Positions 12,801 to 25,077 are shown, numbered from the stretch's first letter. The stretch is 64,000 bases of DNA from Dasyornis broadbenti (GCA_013397935.1 VZRN01002192.1:255145-319144); one strand, 5' to 3'. Numbers and translations: made by a program. The notes: a model not told the origin generated them from the letters alone.

Positions 12801-13777
12801 CTACTCCTCTCCAAAATCATGTTCTGGTAGTTCACTTGCATGGAAAAAGTTCCTTGCTGTTTCTCTAGACCCAGATCTACTGCTATGGCTTGGTGTTGGC
12901 ATGGATGCTGTTGGGGCTTAGTCATTTGTGGACAAACTGCAGAGCAGGCGGTGTTGACTGAATGATGAATATCGATGTAAAGTGTAATTGACACAGACAG
13001 GCTTTTATTGCCAAGTATAGTAGGAAACTGTTTTATTCCCTAATTTACTGACAGCTCTGGCAGGTTTAAGAGCCAAGTGTCATACCAGAACATTGTTGGT
13101 ACATGGAGAGGTTGGTGCATACTTCTAGATTAAGCTAAAAAAGAAGGGAAGAAAAAATGTAGGATAGATTGGTGTCACTTTTGCTGGAGTGGGATTTTGT
13201 CAGTAATATATTCCTATGAAAGGTTACAGATTGTTTTCTATATGCTTTTACATTACTAAAGTCCCTTTAGTGTGCAAGTGAGTGTTTTATTATGAGATAT
13301 TAAAGAAAAGTAACCATCATACCATGGAAAAATGTACAGTAAACAGAAAGCTCGCATTATGAATTTGGTATCATTTGTTTAAGGAAGAGTATGTTTATAG
13401 AAAAAATAGTATTCAGGAAGAAAAGTATAGAAATGACAATCTCCTTCCACTTAACACTTACTTCACAGGAAAAAAAAAGGTATTATTTTAAGAGTACTAT
13501 CAGCCTGCAAAAAAGATTTATACAAAAAACATGGCAACATTGCACAGTGTCTTTTTAAGGTATGAAAAAATACCCATATAAATCTATATAGAATAACATT
13601 TACCACCTTTTTCTGAACTACACTTTTGGAAGACTACCCTTAGATTTCCAGGTTTGTCACTAACATTTAGTGGACCTGAGAAAACTTTCCCTAAATTTAT
13701 TATGTGTGTGTATTTTCAGTCATCCCTTCTGAGTTTGTAGGATGAAAGTTCCTGAAAGATTTCCAATCAGCTCTAAT
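9894..13777. other. Unique non-coding DNA
   Basis: No gene recognised. The block 10390-10640 is rich in homeodomain-like cores, for example GGATTAATT at 10419-10427 and ATATTAATCAATC near 10460, and could be a conserved non-coding element. Open frames at 10504-11104 overlap on both strands and look like chance frames. An A run sits at 11920-11937. Confidence 0.5.
11920..11937. repeat. Poly-A run (18)
   Basis: Eighteen consecutive A preceded by CCAAAAG. No retroposed body with a clear boundary was seen upstream, so it is recorded only as a homopolymer. Confidence 0.8.
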
Positions 13778-13865
13778 TTACTTGTTGTAAATACATAAGA
13801 ATTATTTAAATACCATTTAATCTTGATTACTTGTTGTAAATACATAGGAATTATTTAAATACCAT
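13778..13865. repeat. Local tandem duplication, period 49 bp
   Basis: A 39-bp block (13778-13816, starting TTACTTGTTGTAAATACATA and ending TTAAATACCAT) recurs at 13827-13865 with one difference (A to G at the 21st base). The 10-bp joint TAATCTTGA-like sequence is loosely echoed after the second copy. This indicates one recent duplication by slippage or unequal exchange. Confidence 0.92.
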
Positions 13866-16800
13866 AATCAAATAGAAAGGAATAATAGCAAAGTCAGGCT
13901 TTGTGCAACAACCAACATATATCTACATAGAGTCAGCTGCAAGTTTAGGGCTTGTGAAATGAACATCACTTTCGGAAGAAGTAGACCAGAAGACAGAAGG
14001 AAGGAAGGAGCAAGGTGACACGGCAAATATGAGCCCTCTTTTAAAATTTCTTGAAACAAGTATATATTGAATCAGGGCAGAGCATAGTTCAAAAGAATTA
14101 CGTTCTTTCCTTGATACTAAATTTAGGGTGTTGATTGGCAGGCAGGCTTAATTTTGCTGTGGAAATGATGGGAACCCATATTTAACTGGGTATTTCTCTG
14201 TGCTTTGCATAGGGTGGGTGCCAGAATCAGTGCATGTCTGTGAGTCTGGGCTGATGCATTTCAATAACTGAGCCTCTGGCATCAAGCAGCTATACAGTGG
14301 TTCATCCACCCAGGTTCCTTCAAGCTCCCGCTTTTCAGAACCTGCACAACAATATTGAAAATTAAACCCAGTTAATAGAAAAAAATGTTAAATCAGTGGC
14401 CATAAAATTTAATGGGTTTATAGCAGTCTTAACACAGTAGGACTGAATTATCATGTTAATTTAATTTCCATTTCTAAATGAACCAGAAGGCACAATAAAG
14501 GTCAATTAACCACTATCTTCCTGGTCTTCTTTTGTTCTTCTAGTGTCTATTTTAAATCACAGTCACCCCCAAAGCACTCAAACCTTTTCTGGAAGTTCAT
14601 GTGTTTCTCTTAGAGAGTTCATTTAAATAGAATACAGCTAACAACACACCAGGTCCTCAAATACGCTGATTGCTTTACCATGTTCTATCTGTATCTGTAG
14701 ATACCTCTGTGTCAGAGCTAAATAAACATTGCAGAGATTTATTTGCTGGAATTCAATGTTATGTCATTATTTCTGGACAAGATTTGGGCTTTGGCAGGTG
14801 ATCATTAGCTCCAATCTATGTCCTTACAAGCAAATGGAGTGTGTGCAGCCTTCCCTTCCTCTTTCCTTTGCTCACACAGCACTCTCCATCACTGTTGGTG
14901 AAGCACCTTCAAAGCCTCCCCTAAAATTAGTGTATGCCATGATGCCCCCCCCAAAAATTCACAGCAGTTAGCCTAAGAGACCTCTTAGCACATTGCCCAG
15001 GCTTATCTCTTTATCATTGCTTCCCTCTGCAGTCAGTGGTTTTCTCCTGCCTTACCTCTGGAGTGCAAGGTCTCCAGCTGCACCATGACAAGCTCATCTT
15101 GGTCATCATCTGTAGAAATAGAGACTGGGCACTTTAACAGGACTACAGTAATTAATGCTCTAGGTCGCTTCAGAGGCACCTGTGATTTCCATTGAGATGT
15201 GCACGTCAGCCATGTGATTTATGGTATTTGGGATCATGCCACTTGCTGAATTTACTGTTATGTTGTTTGTGTGCGCTCGGGAGGGGCTGTGGCACCTGGT
15301 TACAGATGCCAATAAACTGCAGGACAGCTGAAGCCCAGAAGGTGAGGTCTCTGCAATGTTGAAGCTGATGGGAATTCTGCTTGTGGATTTTAATAGGACC
15401 AAGGTTATACTGGAGATGTTTAACTTCCCAGGCTCACAGAGAGTCTTAGTGATCCAGCTGGGGATGTAGTCAGATGTCCCGGATTGCACCTTAGCTACGC
15501 AGCAAATGTCCCCTCCCTTCTGAGGGGTCAAGTCTGCCCATGTCTTAAGTCTTCCTCTGGAATATATTCCTTTTATGTTCTTGATTATTTCCTTTCCTCA
15601 AAAGACTATTTATAGACAAAATTATTTCCCTATTTCTCTATTTGTGATGAAATAGGATCCAGTGAATCATGATTAGAGCAACATATGTATTGGAGAAGTG
15701 TTTAATTTTTTATTTATTTGTAAAGTTTGTTAAGGAATTGGCAAGTTTTCCCACCTCATACTTAAACAGCCTTGAAATAGTGATATAAAGAGATGTTAAA
15801 AAAAGGATAAATGTTTAATTTTGTGTATTCTGCTGGCTGGAATTGCACAAGGCCTGAAATGTTGCCATATAAAACAATGCCCTTTGTATGGCCATATATG
15901 CAGTATGAGCACAGTGCTGTACATAGCCTGAGGCAACTTTGGTTTCTGTATCCAAGCAGTACTATTCTTGAGGTCCACAAATCAATTTAGACTCCCCGCC
16001 AACACACACACAGGCAAAACCCTGTTGTGTACTGGTGCAGAGTGGCTGTTGTGGGACCTGGAGCAAGAAATGGAGAGGTACCTCCCGCCCAGTCAACTGG
16101 GGATGCAAGACCCTATCCCCTCTGGCATGTGGGCACTGACCAGCTGTGTCTTCTATGCATTTAATAGATCTGCCCCAGGTCTTGCTAAACAGTTTCTGTT
16201 CTGCTGGGCTATTAAAGGACATGGCAGGTGAATAAGGTTATGTGTTACTTGGGCGTTGTTCGAAAATTCAGCATAGTTTCCTGAGAGTTCAAACTTTTTC
16301 CTACTTTGGGAAATGAAATAAATCATGCCCAGTGGGTTTCTTACAGCAAAATGCAGGCTGCTGTTAAGGCAGTGTAAAAGAAGAGCAAAAATAAAGACAG
16401 AGAACTAAAGTTTAAAGAGATTTCTGCAATTGTCGATTTCAAATGCAGAAGCCCCTTAGGCAAGTGTCAGGCGAAGCTGGTAGGAGGGAAACCAAGAATA
16501 GTCTGTAGAAATAACTCCAAAATGTCATTGAAAAATAGAAGGAATGAATCAATTATATAGAACTTTTAAAGCCATCCATTAGAGAACAACAGTTCTTTGC
16601 TAAATGCTATAGTAGGAGGGAAAAGATCTGCAGAAGTTTATTCCTGTTAAACCATAGCTTGTATTCTAAAAGACAGTAATGCTGTCCGTTGGCATGTGTG
16701 AGTTCTTCAAGATGTATTTATAAATAGTTATTCTGCTGAAATAATTACAACGTGTATTGCTGGTTTTCTAGGTAGGCTCATAGTGGTGATTTGTTTGGCT

Positions 16801-17817
16801 TTTTAACTTTCAGTGTGTCAGATCCAGGCATACTGATTTTCCCATTTGTTTGTGTGAAAGCTTGTGCTGGGCATGCCTTTGTGGCTATCCCATCAACACT
16901 TAGGTTTCTGTTTGTAAAGTCTTGTCAAACATCTGGAAATGATGGCTTATGGTCTGACACAAACAATCCTGTGCCGCACCTAACCATGAGCAGACAGGTA
17001 GCCAAAGGGAATAACCCAGGGGCTGAACTCTGCACAAGGTGTGCTTAGCTCGATGGACAATGCTGAATAATAATCCTGTGAATATCAGACCTGTTCTGCA
17101 ATTTCCTGAGCAAAAGAAAGACATTGGAGAAGTTATTTGGTCCATTGTTCTAAGTTTTCATTCACAGGAAATCACTGTGGAATTGGATGAACTGAATATG
17201 TCAATATATTGGGAAAACAGGAAAAATGCACATTAATAAAATGTGTAGTGAGGAAGGCTTGGGTCCTGAAACTGGTGGGCATCATTTACCACCCTTGATC
17301 TCTATATGTACCTCTTAATTCTAGACAAGCATCAGGAAAGTTATTATTTGGAATTTGGGGATTTTAGCCAGCACTGTATACATCAGGATCTTCAAAGTGA
17401 TTTTGGATGTGCCAGATTTGAGATATTTAATGTTTTATCCATCTTAAAAGCTGCCTATTCTCTTGAAATGCACGGAGCAAGCACTGACCACCTGCTCCCT
17501 TTCCCCAGAAAAGGTCATACCCATTAGATTTTTGTGTGAGGCAGAGTATTGATCTTTTTCCTGCACTTAAAAGTAAACATCCTTTAGGTTTCTTTCTTCC
17601 TTTTTGTATGAATACTTGTTAGTTTCTTTGTATGACTGGAATGACTTACTATGACTGATGTAATTTGTATTATGAAATATACAGTGTGAAAACTAGTGTC
17701 TATTTTCCCTGTTCTTCAGCCTGAAATGGCTATTGGATTAAGCTGGCAGTGGCTTGAGCTGCTTTTTTGGGGATTGTTATTGTGTTTCAGCCAATTAAAA
17801 GAGAAAATTAGACATTG
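13866..17817. other. Unique non-coding DNA
   Basis: No gene recognised. The largest frame (15160-15531, minus, 123 codons) has no recognisable domain and a composition typical of chance frames. The overlapping opposite-strand frames at 15962-16231 are likewise unsupported. No repeats were identified. Confidence 0.5.
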
Positions 17818-17887
17818 AATCATAGAATCATTGGATCGGTTAGGTTGGAAAAGACCGTTGAGATCATCAAGCCCAAGTGTTACACTG
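17818..17887 (-). mobile_element. CR1 LINE 3' tail fragment
   Basis: The plus strand reads AATCATAGAATCATTGGATC, then GGTTAGGTTGGAAAAGACC, GAGATCATCAAGCCCAAGTG and TTACAC. This is the reverse complement of the 3' tail of a CR1 subfamily whose end reads 'TCGATGATCTT... CCTAAACGATTCTATGATT'-like sequence. About 70 bp remain. It differs from the fragment at 931, so a different subfamily is likely. Confidence 0.88.
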
Positions 17888-18951
17888 TATGAAATGCTGT
17901 GAAAAAATTATTTTCTTTGACCAGCTTGGCCACTGAAAGGAATCTGCCAGTAACATTATTTCTCTATGAGGAATGTAACCTATGTGTGGATATGTATTTG
18001 TTTCCTGCTGCATCTGCCAGGAAAGCTGGAGAAAGATGTTACTCATTACCTACTTGGAAACATCTGTCCATTTTCAGAGCATAGCTTTTACAAGGCATGA
18101 TATTAAATATTACATTTACACATCCTGAAAAGATTTAGAAAGGGAACAAAACTGTTACAAACAGTGAAGGGAATGTGGTTAGACTTAGCAGACAGAAATG
18201 AATGAACATGTTTTTGCAGAGGAATGCCCTGCAAAGCTGCTGCTGGAGAGCAGGGGAGCTGCTTGCCTGGCTTGGAGACAACCCCATCCAGGATCTCCTG
18301 TCTCTCTCCTTGATGCCCTCCTCCTCTTTATCCCAGCCAGCCAGAGTACTGCCTATATGGCACGGCTTTCCTAGTCAGTAAAAACACAAAAGAAGCTCGA
18401 GACCTCTGTTGCATGTACACAAACCTACCTCCTATTGCCCTAGTGGTGTGCTTGGAGCCTGATGCACTCCTGTTTGGAGCACTGGGACTTAGGCTGGTTG
18501 GTGGAAACTGCAACAAATGATTATGATAAGACCTGAAGTTCAGCTACCAAATTCATCAATTACCTCAACTTTTATTGTTCCTTTAATAGTTGAGCACTCT
18601 TCTATTTTCTGCTCCTTTGGTCATGAAAGTGGAACTAAATGTCCATTTTACAAGTCAGTGTCACAAGGCACTGAGGAGCAAGAAGTCTTACTACTGACTG
18701 AAAAACAGATGGTATAATATCATAATATACTTTTGCACAGGGAGGCGAGCCAGTTCAATGCATCTCTCCCTTGCCTTGCATCCTGTGTCTCTTCCTCACA
18801 TTCCCTTCACAGACAGAGACAAGCAACACCGATGACATCTCGGGGGCTAATGGCCCTTCTATTTATATTTCTCAACTGGGGATTGACTGATTACATTTTC
18901 ATAGTCACTTGTCCTTTTCAACTGATAGAAGGATTTCTTTTTCCTCTTCCA
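17888..18951. other. Unique non-coding DNA
   Basis: No gene or repeat recognised between the CR1 tail and the pyrimidine tract. Frames here are all below 75 codons except one that owes its length to the poly-T run. Confidence 0.5.
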
Positions 18952-18979
18952 CTTTTTCTTTCTCTCTTTTCTCTTTCTT

Positions 18980-19055
<76 letters not shown>
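18952..19055. repeat. 104-nt pyrimidine tract ending in T(74)
   Basis: From 18952 to 19055 the plus strand has no purine: a mixed C/T part (CTTTTTCTTTCTCTCTTTTC and so on) runs into 74 consecutive T. On the minus strand this is A(74) followed by a GA-rich stretch. A homopolymer of this length is easily miscounted in assembly. It could be an expanded tract or the poly-A tail of an insertion on the minus strand, but I see no identifiable body at 19056-19600. Confidence 0.9.
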
Positions 19056-19057
<2 letters not shown>

Positions 19058-19784
19058 TAAGCCTATCATTCCATCGAAAGCATTCTCCTTTCAGGAAATT
19101 TTTAACAGGATTGCACACATTGTCTCTCTGTTGGTTGTGCTGCTTTTTGTGTTGCACAACAGCATTTGTTTGAAGGAGATGTTTATTAAATGCAGATACA
19201 CATTAGTCAAGCACCATGTTCAATGCTATAATTTTGACCATAGCATCTTGAAATCCACTAGGGCATGATTTAGTAGAAAAATTATGACTTCTTTATGAAC
19301 TCTGGAAGTCCATGTGTTACTCAATGCATAGCTTCATTCTCCAGAGATTCCACACAGGTTTGTACAATACCAGAATCAGATGTCTTTTTTTAAGGTTTAA
19401 ATTAAGCTCTAAACCAGTGAGATCCTTTAAAATTATTTACACTAAAAGTATTGGTAAGTCTACAAGTCTATATCTAAGCAGCTTTTACTACAGTAAGTTA
19501 CAGGAAACAGTTTCTTCAATGTTTGTTCAATGCATCCAAATATTATGTGGGAGAATGAAATAAATGTCAGTAATCTTTACAATTTGTAAGTTAACAATAT
19601 ATTATTACTGCAATAATGTTTGAATGTGCTTATTTAATTACAAGTGCAAATATTCTTAAAATCAGTATTAGAGAAATTTTGAGTGGAATTAGCCCTAAAT
19701 CTCTAATGTGTTATAGTGAAATATAAGTCTATTTAATTTCGCTGAAGTTTTAAATTAACAAAATCATGCAAAATCAACCTGCTT
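19056..19784. other. Unique non-coding DNA
   Basis: AT-rich sequence between the T tract and a CR1 copy. No gene recognised. If the T tract were a minus-strand poly-A tail, the inserted body would lie here, but no gene or SINE signature is visible. Confidence 0.5.
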
Positions 19785-20240
19785 GAGTAGGCGGGGCAGA
19801 CATGGTAGGAGGGTGGTGTTGTATGTAATGGAGGGGCTGGAATGTGTGGAGATCACAGTTGGCAATGGCGCACCTCAGAGCCTCTGGGTAAGGATTAAGG
19901 GACAAACGAATAACGCAGATGTCATCACTGGAGTATGCTATAGACCTCCCAGACAGGACAATGATGTTGATGAATTATTCTTCAAGGAACTCAGGGACAC
20001 CTCCAAGTCAACTGCTCTTGTCCTTTATGGGGGACTTCTACTGGCTGGAAATTAACAGGGAGCATCACATAGCTGTCACAAACAGGTCCAAGAGATTCCT
20101 AAAATATCTGGATGATAACTTCATGGTACAGGAGCTGACTCAGAAAGATTCACTCCTTGATCTGCTGCTTGACATCAGAACAGATCTTGTGAGCGATGTG
20201 GTGACTGGCACTGTCTTGGCCACAGCAAGGATGAAGTGAT
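19785..20240 (+). pseudogene. CR1 ORF2 endonuclease remnant
   Basis: The frame reads VVLYVMEGLECVEITVGNG, then SLWVRIKGQ and GVCYRPPRQDND, continuing into ALVLYGG and, after a frame change, LDLLLDIRTDLV. These match the apurinic/apyrimidinic-like endonuclease of CR1 ORF2 proteins, where a YRPP block and a GDFN block are conserved. Here the position of GDFN reads YGG in one frame and MGDFYWLEIN in another, so a frameshift lies near 20025. The N-terminal part of the domain is missing. In an intact element this enzyme nicks the target DNA to prime reverse transcription; this copy cannot. Confidence 0.85.
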
Positions 20241-20739
20241 TGAGTTTATAATCGTTGTTGACAGGAGGAAAAGTGCAGCAAAACCTCAGCTCAGGACATG
20301 AGGAGAGCAGACTTCAGGCTTCTCAGGGAGCTAGTAAAAAAGTCCCATGGGAAAATTCTTTGAATGTTCTGGGGTCCATCATGCTGTTCTCTTTTTAAGC
20401 ACCACCTCCTAATAGCACAGAAACAGGCAATTCCAAAATGTTGAAAGTCAAGTAGACAAGGCAGAATGCTTCGCTGAACATCGATCTTCTCTTGGAAATA
20501 AGACAAAAAGGGAAGGTATATGCCCAGTGGAAGCAAGGCCAGGTGACCTGGGAAGAATACAGAGATGCAGCTTGCCACTGTAGAGAGAAAATTCATGCAG
20601 CAAACATCAATTGGAATTGAAGCTGGTCAGAAACGTGGGGGACAATAAATTTTTTTTTTCAAATACATTAATGGCAAAAGGCAGCATAGAAATAACACCA
20701 GCCTGTTACAGGATGGGGATGGGCACCTCACAAACAGAG

Positions 20740-21110
20740 ACATGGACAAGGCAGAGGTGTTTAATACATTCTTTCTCTCTGTCTCCAACACGGATGCTGG
20801 ACCAAGAGGGTCTCAGTGCCCTGAGCTGGAGGACCATGGCTGTGAGAATGATCAAATCCCAGCTGACCCTGAACTTGTGCGGGACTTGCTGCTCCAGCTG
20901 GATCCCTGTAAGTCTATGGGTCCTAGTGGGAGTAATCCAAGAATACTCGAAGAGATGACTGATATCATCGCGAGACCTCTCTCAGTGATGGTTGAAGTGT
21001 CTTGGGAATCTGGCAAGGTCCCAGCTGACTGGAAGTTGGCTAATAATGTCCAAGTTTTCAGGAAGGGCAAGAAAAATGACCTTGTAACTGGCTCTCCGGT
21101 TGGGCACAAA
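20740..21110 (+). pseudogene. CR1 ORF2 reverse transcriptase, N-terminal remnant
   Basis: The frame shows MDKAEVFNTFFLSVSNTD at its start, the block CKSMGPSGSNPRILEEM, then PLSVMVEVSWESGKVPADW and FRKGKKND. These are the fingers-region blocks that precede the YRPVSLTS motif in CR1-type reverse transcriptases. The YRPVSLTS motif and the first catalytic Asp region are absent because the sequence jumps at about 21085 to DLVTGSPVGHKGL, which belongs further along or to another frame. The deletion removes the catalytic core's first half. Identity is secure from several ordered blocks. Confidence 0.85.
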
Positions 21111-21169
21111 GGGTTATAGTAAATGGGGTGAGATCAGGCTGGTGACTGGTCACTAGGGTTTCAGAGGGC

Positions 21170-21690
21170 CAATTATCTTCAACACCTTCATAAGTGACTT
21201 GGATGCAGGACTCAAAGGCATACTAAGTTTGCCGATGATACTAAATTGGGAGGGGCTGTTGACTCCTTTGAAAGCAGACAGGTTCTGGAGAAAGACCTAG
21301 GCAGTTTAGAGGGCTGGGCAATCACCAACTGTATGAAAATTAACAAGGGCAAGTGGCAGTTTCTGCACTTGGGGTGGGGCAACCCTGGATGTACAGACAG
21401 ACTGGGGAAAGAAGGGCTGGAGAGCAGTGCCACAGAAAGGGACCTGAGGGTCCTTGTCTGTGGCAAGTTGATTCACTGTGTTCCCGGGGTGCATCAGGCA
21501 CAGCATCACCTGCCAGGCCATGGAGGGATTGTCCTGCTCTGCTCTGCACTGGGGCAGCCTCACCTCGAGTGCTGTGTGCAGTTTTTGTCACTACAATATA
21601 AAAAAACCCGACATTAAGCTACTAGAGAGTGTCCAAAGGAGGGCCATGAGGATAGTGAAGGGTCTGGAGGGGAAGCTCCTCACTAGTTCC
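21170..21690 (+). pseudogene. CR1 ORF2 reverse transcriptase, C-terminal remnant
   Basis: After the deletion the sequence resumes with broken frames. FADDT (from about 21228) is the polymerase active-site motif of this family. It is followed by GGAVDSFESRQVLEKDLGSL, MKINKGKWQFLHLG and ESSATERDLRVLV. Further on, with frameshifts, come CIRHSITCQAMEGL and VQRRAMRIVKGLEGKLL. The order matches the thumb and C-terminal region of CR1 ORF2. The match ends near 21690, where the LSLEKRRL-type block should follow but does not. The product is inactive because of the deletion and shifts. Confidence 0.85.
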
Positions 21691-23175
21691 TCATCTGCCT
21701 GTGAAGTCTGTAGTAGTCTGGGGATTTTTTGTACACATCTTGGTTTCTTTTAGGTTTGGACTTTCTCTGAGAGAATTCATGGCTCACCAATTACAATTTT
21801 CTTCAGACATTTAATGAGGACATACTAGAGATTTTTTTTTTTTTTTTTTACCAGTGTTGTTCATATTTTAGGTGGATTCAGGTATTTGATAACATTGTAG
21901 ATGACTACATTGCTTTCTTTTCCAGTTCCCATGCTGAGTATTTATTACAGCAGTTTCCCATCCATTGTTGTATGTGGGTATTATTTAGATATTAAAATTT
22001 AACATGAGGGCAAAAACATACCAGGCAGCCCGATTCCTATCTTTTTCACCTGTCAACAAATAGAGTCCTTGCAGTAAGAAATGTACAACTGGGAAAGTCT
22101 ATTTAAGAGATCTCACTCTGCAGCCCAAAGCTGGGCAGATACAGACCTTGTGAGGTCTCAGCTGAAACCTGTTCTAAAGATAAGGCTGCTATATATGACC
22201 TCCCTGATTTCATATCCCATGAATTAATATCTGTGAGTCAGTAATAGAAACATCTCAGAATATTCCACCTACCATACTGACACAAGGAAACACCTGGGTA
22301 TTTTATTAGGTGATCTAGAAATAGCTAATCTGGACAGATGTGGTAAAAGTGATTGAGTGAAAGTGGTTTCTAAGATGATTATTTATATGGTGTTCAGTAA
22401 CAGTATCCAAAGAGATTTTCACCCTGAAGATTCTGAGGATGCCTTATAGGTGACATACTGCCTTTTAAATCCTTGCGTCCTGTTTCTGGGTCACATCATC
22501 TCTGGGATAAGGCTTGGGATCTTTTTCCTTCCTTACACTCCATTTCCACTGACTTTTTTAATAGAACAGGGACTGTGCTGATGGGTTTGTCTGATTTCCA
22601 GAAGCCTTTGAGACACATGTAAGTAGTGATGGCCTTTTTTATTCAGAACCTGATCTCTCCTGAGCAGCACCCCTGAGAAATGGGGTGGAGACTGGTGTCC
22701 TGAATCCAGTTGCTGAGGAGTTTCAACCACTGCCTGCTGTGAACTAGGCTGCATCTTATTAAAGAGATCTTGTGAAACTATAGATTTTACTTGCAAGGTG
22801 AGGTATGGACTATTAGCACCAAGCCTAGGAGATTCTGAAAATTTGCTTTCCTGTTAAGGCCTACAGGAGTTTCACCCTGCAGATCAGTCCTAAGCTTTTC
22901 CTATCAACCACTTGTGTATCTGATGAAAAATTCTCCTGTAATAAGCTGCAATGAAAAGGTTATATGTATTTTTAGTGTACATGCAATGATCCTGTTCTGT
23001 GGAATTCCATTGGTCCTATGGCTCCGCAGCACTGAAGAGATAAAATAATTTTGCTCAGACAAGGTGCAGTGTAAACTGAAGTTGTTATATAAAAACAGAC
23101 ATGTTAATTTTACCTTTGAAGAAAACACACAGAAAAAAAAATCAATGGTTGCCAGGAACCATAACAGACTGTTGC
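21691..23175. other. Unique non-coding DNA
   Basis: No gene recognised. Contains a T(18) run at 21832-21849. No CR1 3' tail follows the truncated element upstream. Confidence 0.5.
21832..21849. repeat. Poly-T run (18)
   Basis: Eighteen consecutive T about 140 bp after the abrupt end of the upstream CR1 copy. Seen directly; no function inferred. Confidence 0.8.
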
Positions 23176-23199
23176 AAAAAAAAAAAAAAANNNNNNNNN

Positions 23200-23235
<36 letters not shown>
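23176..23235. repeat. Poly-A tract with 9-N assembly gap
   Basis: Fifteen A, then nine N (23191-23199), then thirty-six A. The N run is an assembly or base-calling gap inside a homopolymer, so the true length is unknown. Frames drawn through it are meaningless. Confidence 0.95.
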
Positions 23236-23236
<1 letters not shown>

Positions 23237-24547
23237 CATAGGAAAAGCCCCTGAAGCAGTTAAAGCAGAGCAGAAACACACAGTCAAAATATTTGTTTCT
23301 CCTCTGAAAAAAAGAGATCTTTTACAAAATGAAGGTGTTCTTTCTTATCTTCCAATCTAACATGAGCATGATTGAAAAGCTATTTTAGTATTAATTAATA
23401 CTGTGTAGTTGTTAAATACACCTTGTTCCTCATAGAGGCAGTTGCTCTCTTTTTTTTTTCCTTAGTGCAAATTGCATCATAAGGCAGCTAATGTTAGGGA
23501 CTGCATCTGGGTAATGACTTGATAAATTTTTGGATTCAGTGGTTGGTGACCTCGAGTTTATAATGTGATTTCACAAAAAACCTGCATAAAAACCTAATGG
23601 AGATAGACATGGGGTTTTTATAAATATAGCAGCTACTTAGCGAACAGTAAAGAAAGTAAGCACAAAAGTTAACAAGCGCAGTTTCTTAGTTTCTCATTGA
23701 CTAAGAGGAGCAGTTGTGACAAGCTCCTGCTGCTGTCATTGGCAATTAGTTTAATTTGTTGGATTATTTTAAAGTACTAGTGTGAGAAGGTACACTGATA
23801 GTAGGATAGCAGTATGGGCCAAAACATATAACATCTACTTTGTACTTCTGGTATCTATCTTATATTTCTGGTGTCGCATATGAAATAGTTTAATAAAGCT
23901 GTGACCTCTTGCTTATGGGCTGGTATGTAGGCTTAGAGTACACACAATTTGTTTGCCAGCTCTTTTGTTCTTACATTTTGAAGGCCTGATTCTTCTCTTC
24001 CCACCTTCGTTACTGAAAGCAAAAGAAAGAAAAGTATAGGAATGCATAAGATACTATATGAGAGACATTTGAGAAAGCTGCCTTTGTGGTTGATTGGTCA
24101 TTAATATGGACATTGCTGGCTCTTTGGGGTTAACTCTACAGAGGCTTCTTATAACGTGGCTGCTCTTGCAGTGAAGACATCTGTCTATTTCTGGAATGTT
24201 TTGTGGATTCCATGGGGCAGCATGTAAAGTTTCTGAGTACTGAAAGGGGAAGGGGAGCTGTGCAGTGTCCATGGTCTTGACTCTATGTCCTCACAGTCAT
24301 GACAGCAATCAGAGCTGGTTATAATGAATCCCAGCCCTGAAGATCCTGCACTGCATTACCACAAAGTTAAAATTCAGTGAATCACCTACATGGGCCCTAG
24401 TCTGAAGCTGGCTTTCCTCCACCAAGGAGGGATGCAGTGTAAGTTAGACTTACTGCTGGGGACAGACATACTTCCTGCAGAGTCTTCAGGTCCTTGGGTT
24501 CAAGTGACTGAGAGCAGTTGCTGCAGGGTCTAAAGGAAGGGAGGGAG
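23236..24547. other. Unique non-coding DNA
   Basis: No gene recognised. Ordinary AT-rich sequence up to the start of the minus-strand CR1 copy. Confidence 0.5.
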
Positions 24548-25077
24548 AATCACAGAAACATAGAATGGCTTGGGTTGGAAGGGACCTTAAAGATCATGTA
24601 GTTCCAACCCACCTGTCATGAACAGAGAAATCTTCCACTAGACCAGGTTGCTCAGAGCCCCATCCAACCTGGCCTTGAACACTTCCAGGGATGGGGCACC
24701 CACAACTTCTCTGGACAACCTTTTCCAGCCTTACTAATTTCTGCTCATCAATTAGAAATTTTCTTCCTAACATCTCATCTAAACCTTCTCTCTTTCAGTT
24801 TGACACCATTCCCCATTGCCCTGTCACTACACGCTCTTGTAAAAAGTTTCTCTCCATCTTTCTTGTATGCTCCCTTCAGATACTGGAAGGCCACAATTAG
24901 GTCACCTCAAAGCCTTCTCTTCTCTAGACTGGACAATCCCAATTCTCTCAGCCTTTCCTCATAGGAGAGGTGCTCAATCCCTCTCATCATCTTTGTGGCC
25001 ACCTCTGGACTCACTACAATAGGTTCCTGTGCTGGGGACCCCAGAGCTGGATGCAGTGCTCCAGGCTGGGTCTCACC

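Larger units (their letters stand above)
19785..21690 (+). mobile_element. Long CR1 LINE copy lacking its 3' end
   Basis: The copy starts inside the ORF2 endonuclease near 19785, passes through the linker and reverse transcriptase, and stops inside the C-terminal region near 21690. The CR1 3' untranslated region and tail repeats are missing, which is unusual because CR1 insertions normally keep the 3' end and lose the 5' end. There is also an internal deletion near 21085, where sequence just after the KKGKKND-like block jumps to sequence close upstream of FADD. Several frameshifts and stops show that it is dead. Edges are estimates. Confidence 0.88.

Noticed and set aside
18733..19268. Frames of 119-146 codons across the T tract
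   Set aside because: Their length comes from poly-Phe translation of the 74-T run; there is no domain on either side.
20240..20740. Possible separate gene between CR1 endonuclease and polymerase remnants
   Set aside because: The sequence (for example WKQGQVTWEEYRD-like residues near 20530-20570) is the normal CR1 linker in broken frames.
22904..23360. Frames of 98-127 codons across the N gap
   Set aside because: They are poly-Lys or poly-Phe reads through the A tract and undefined bases.
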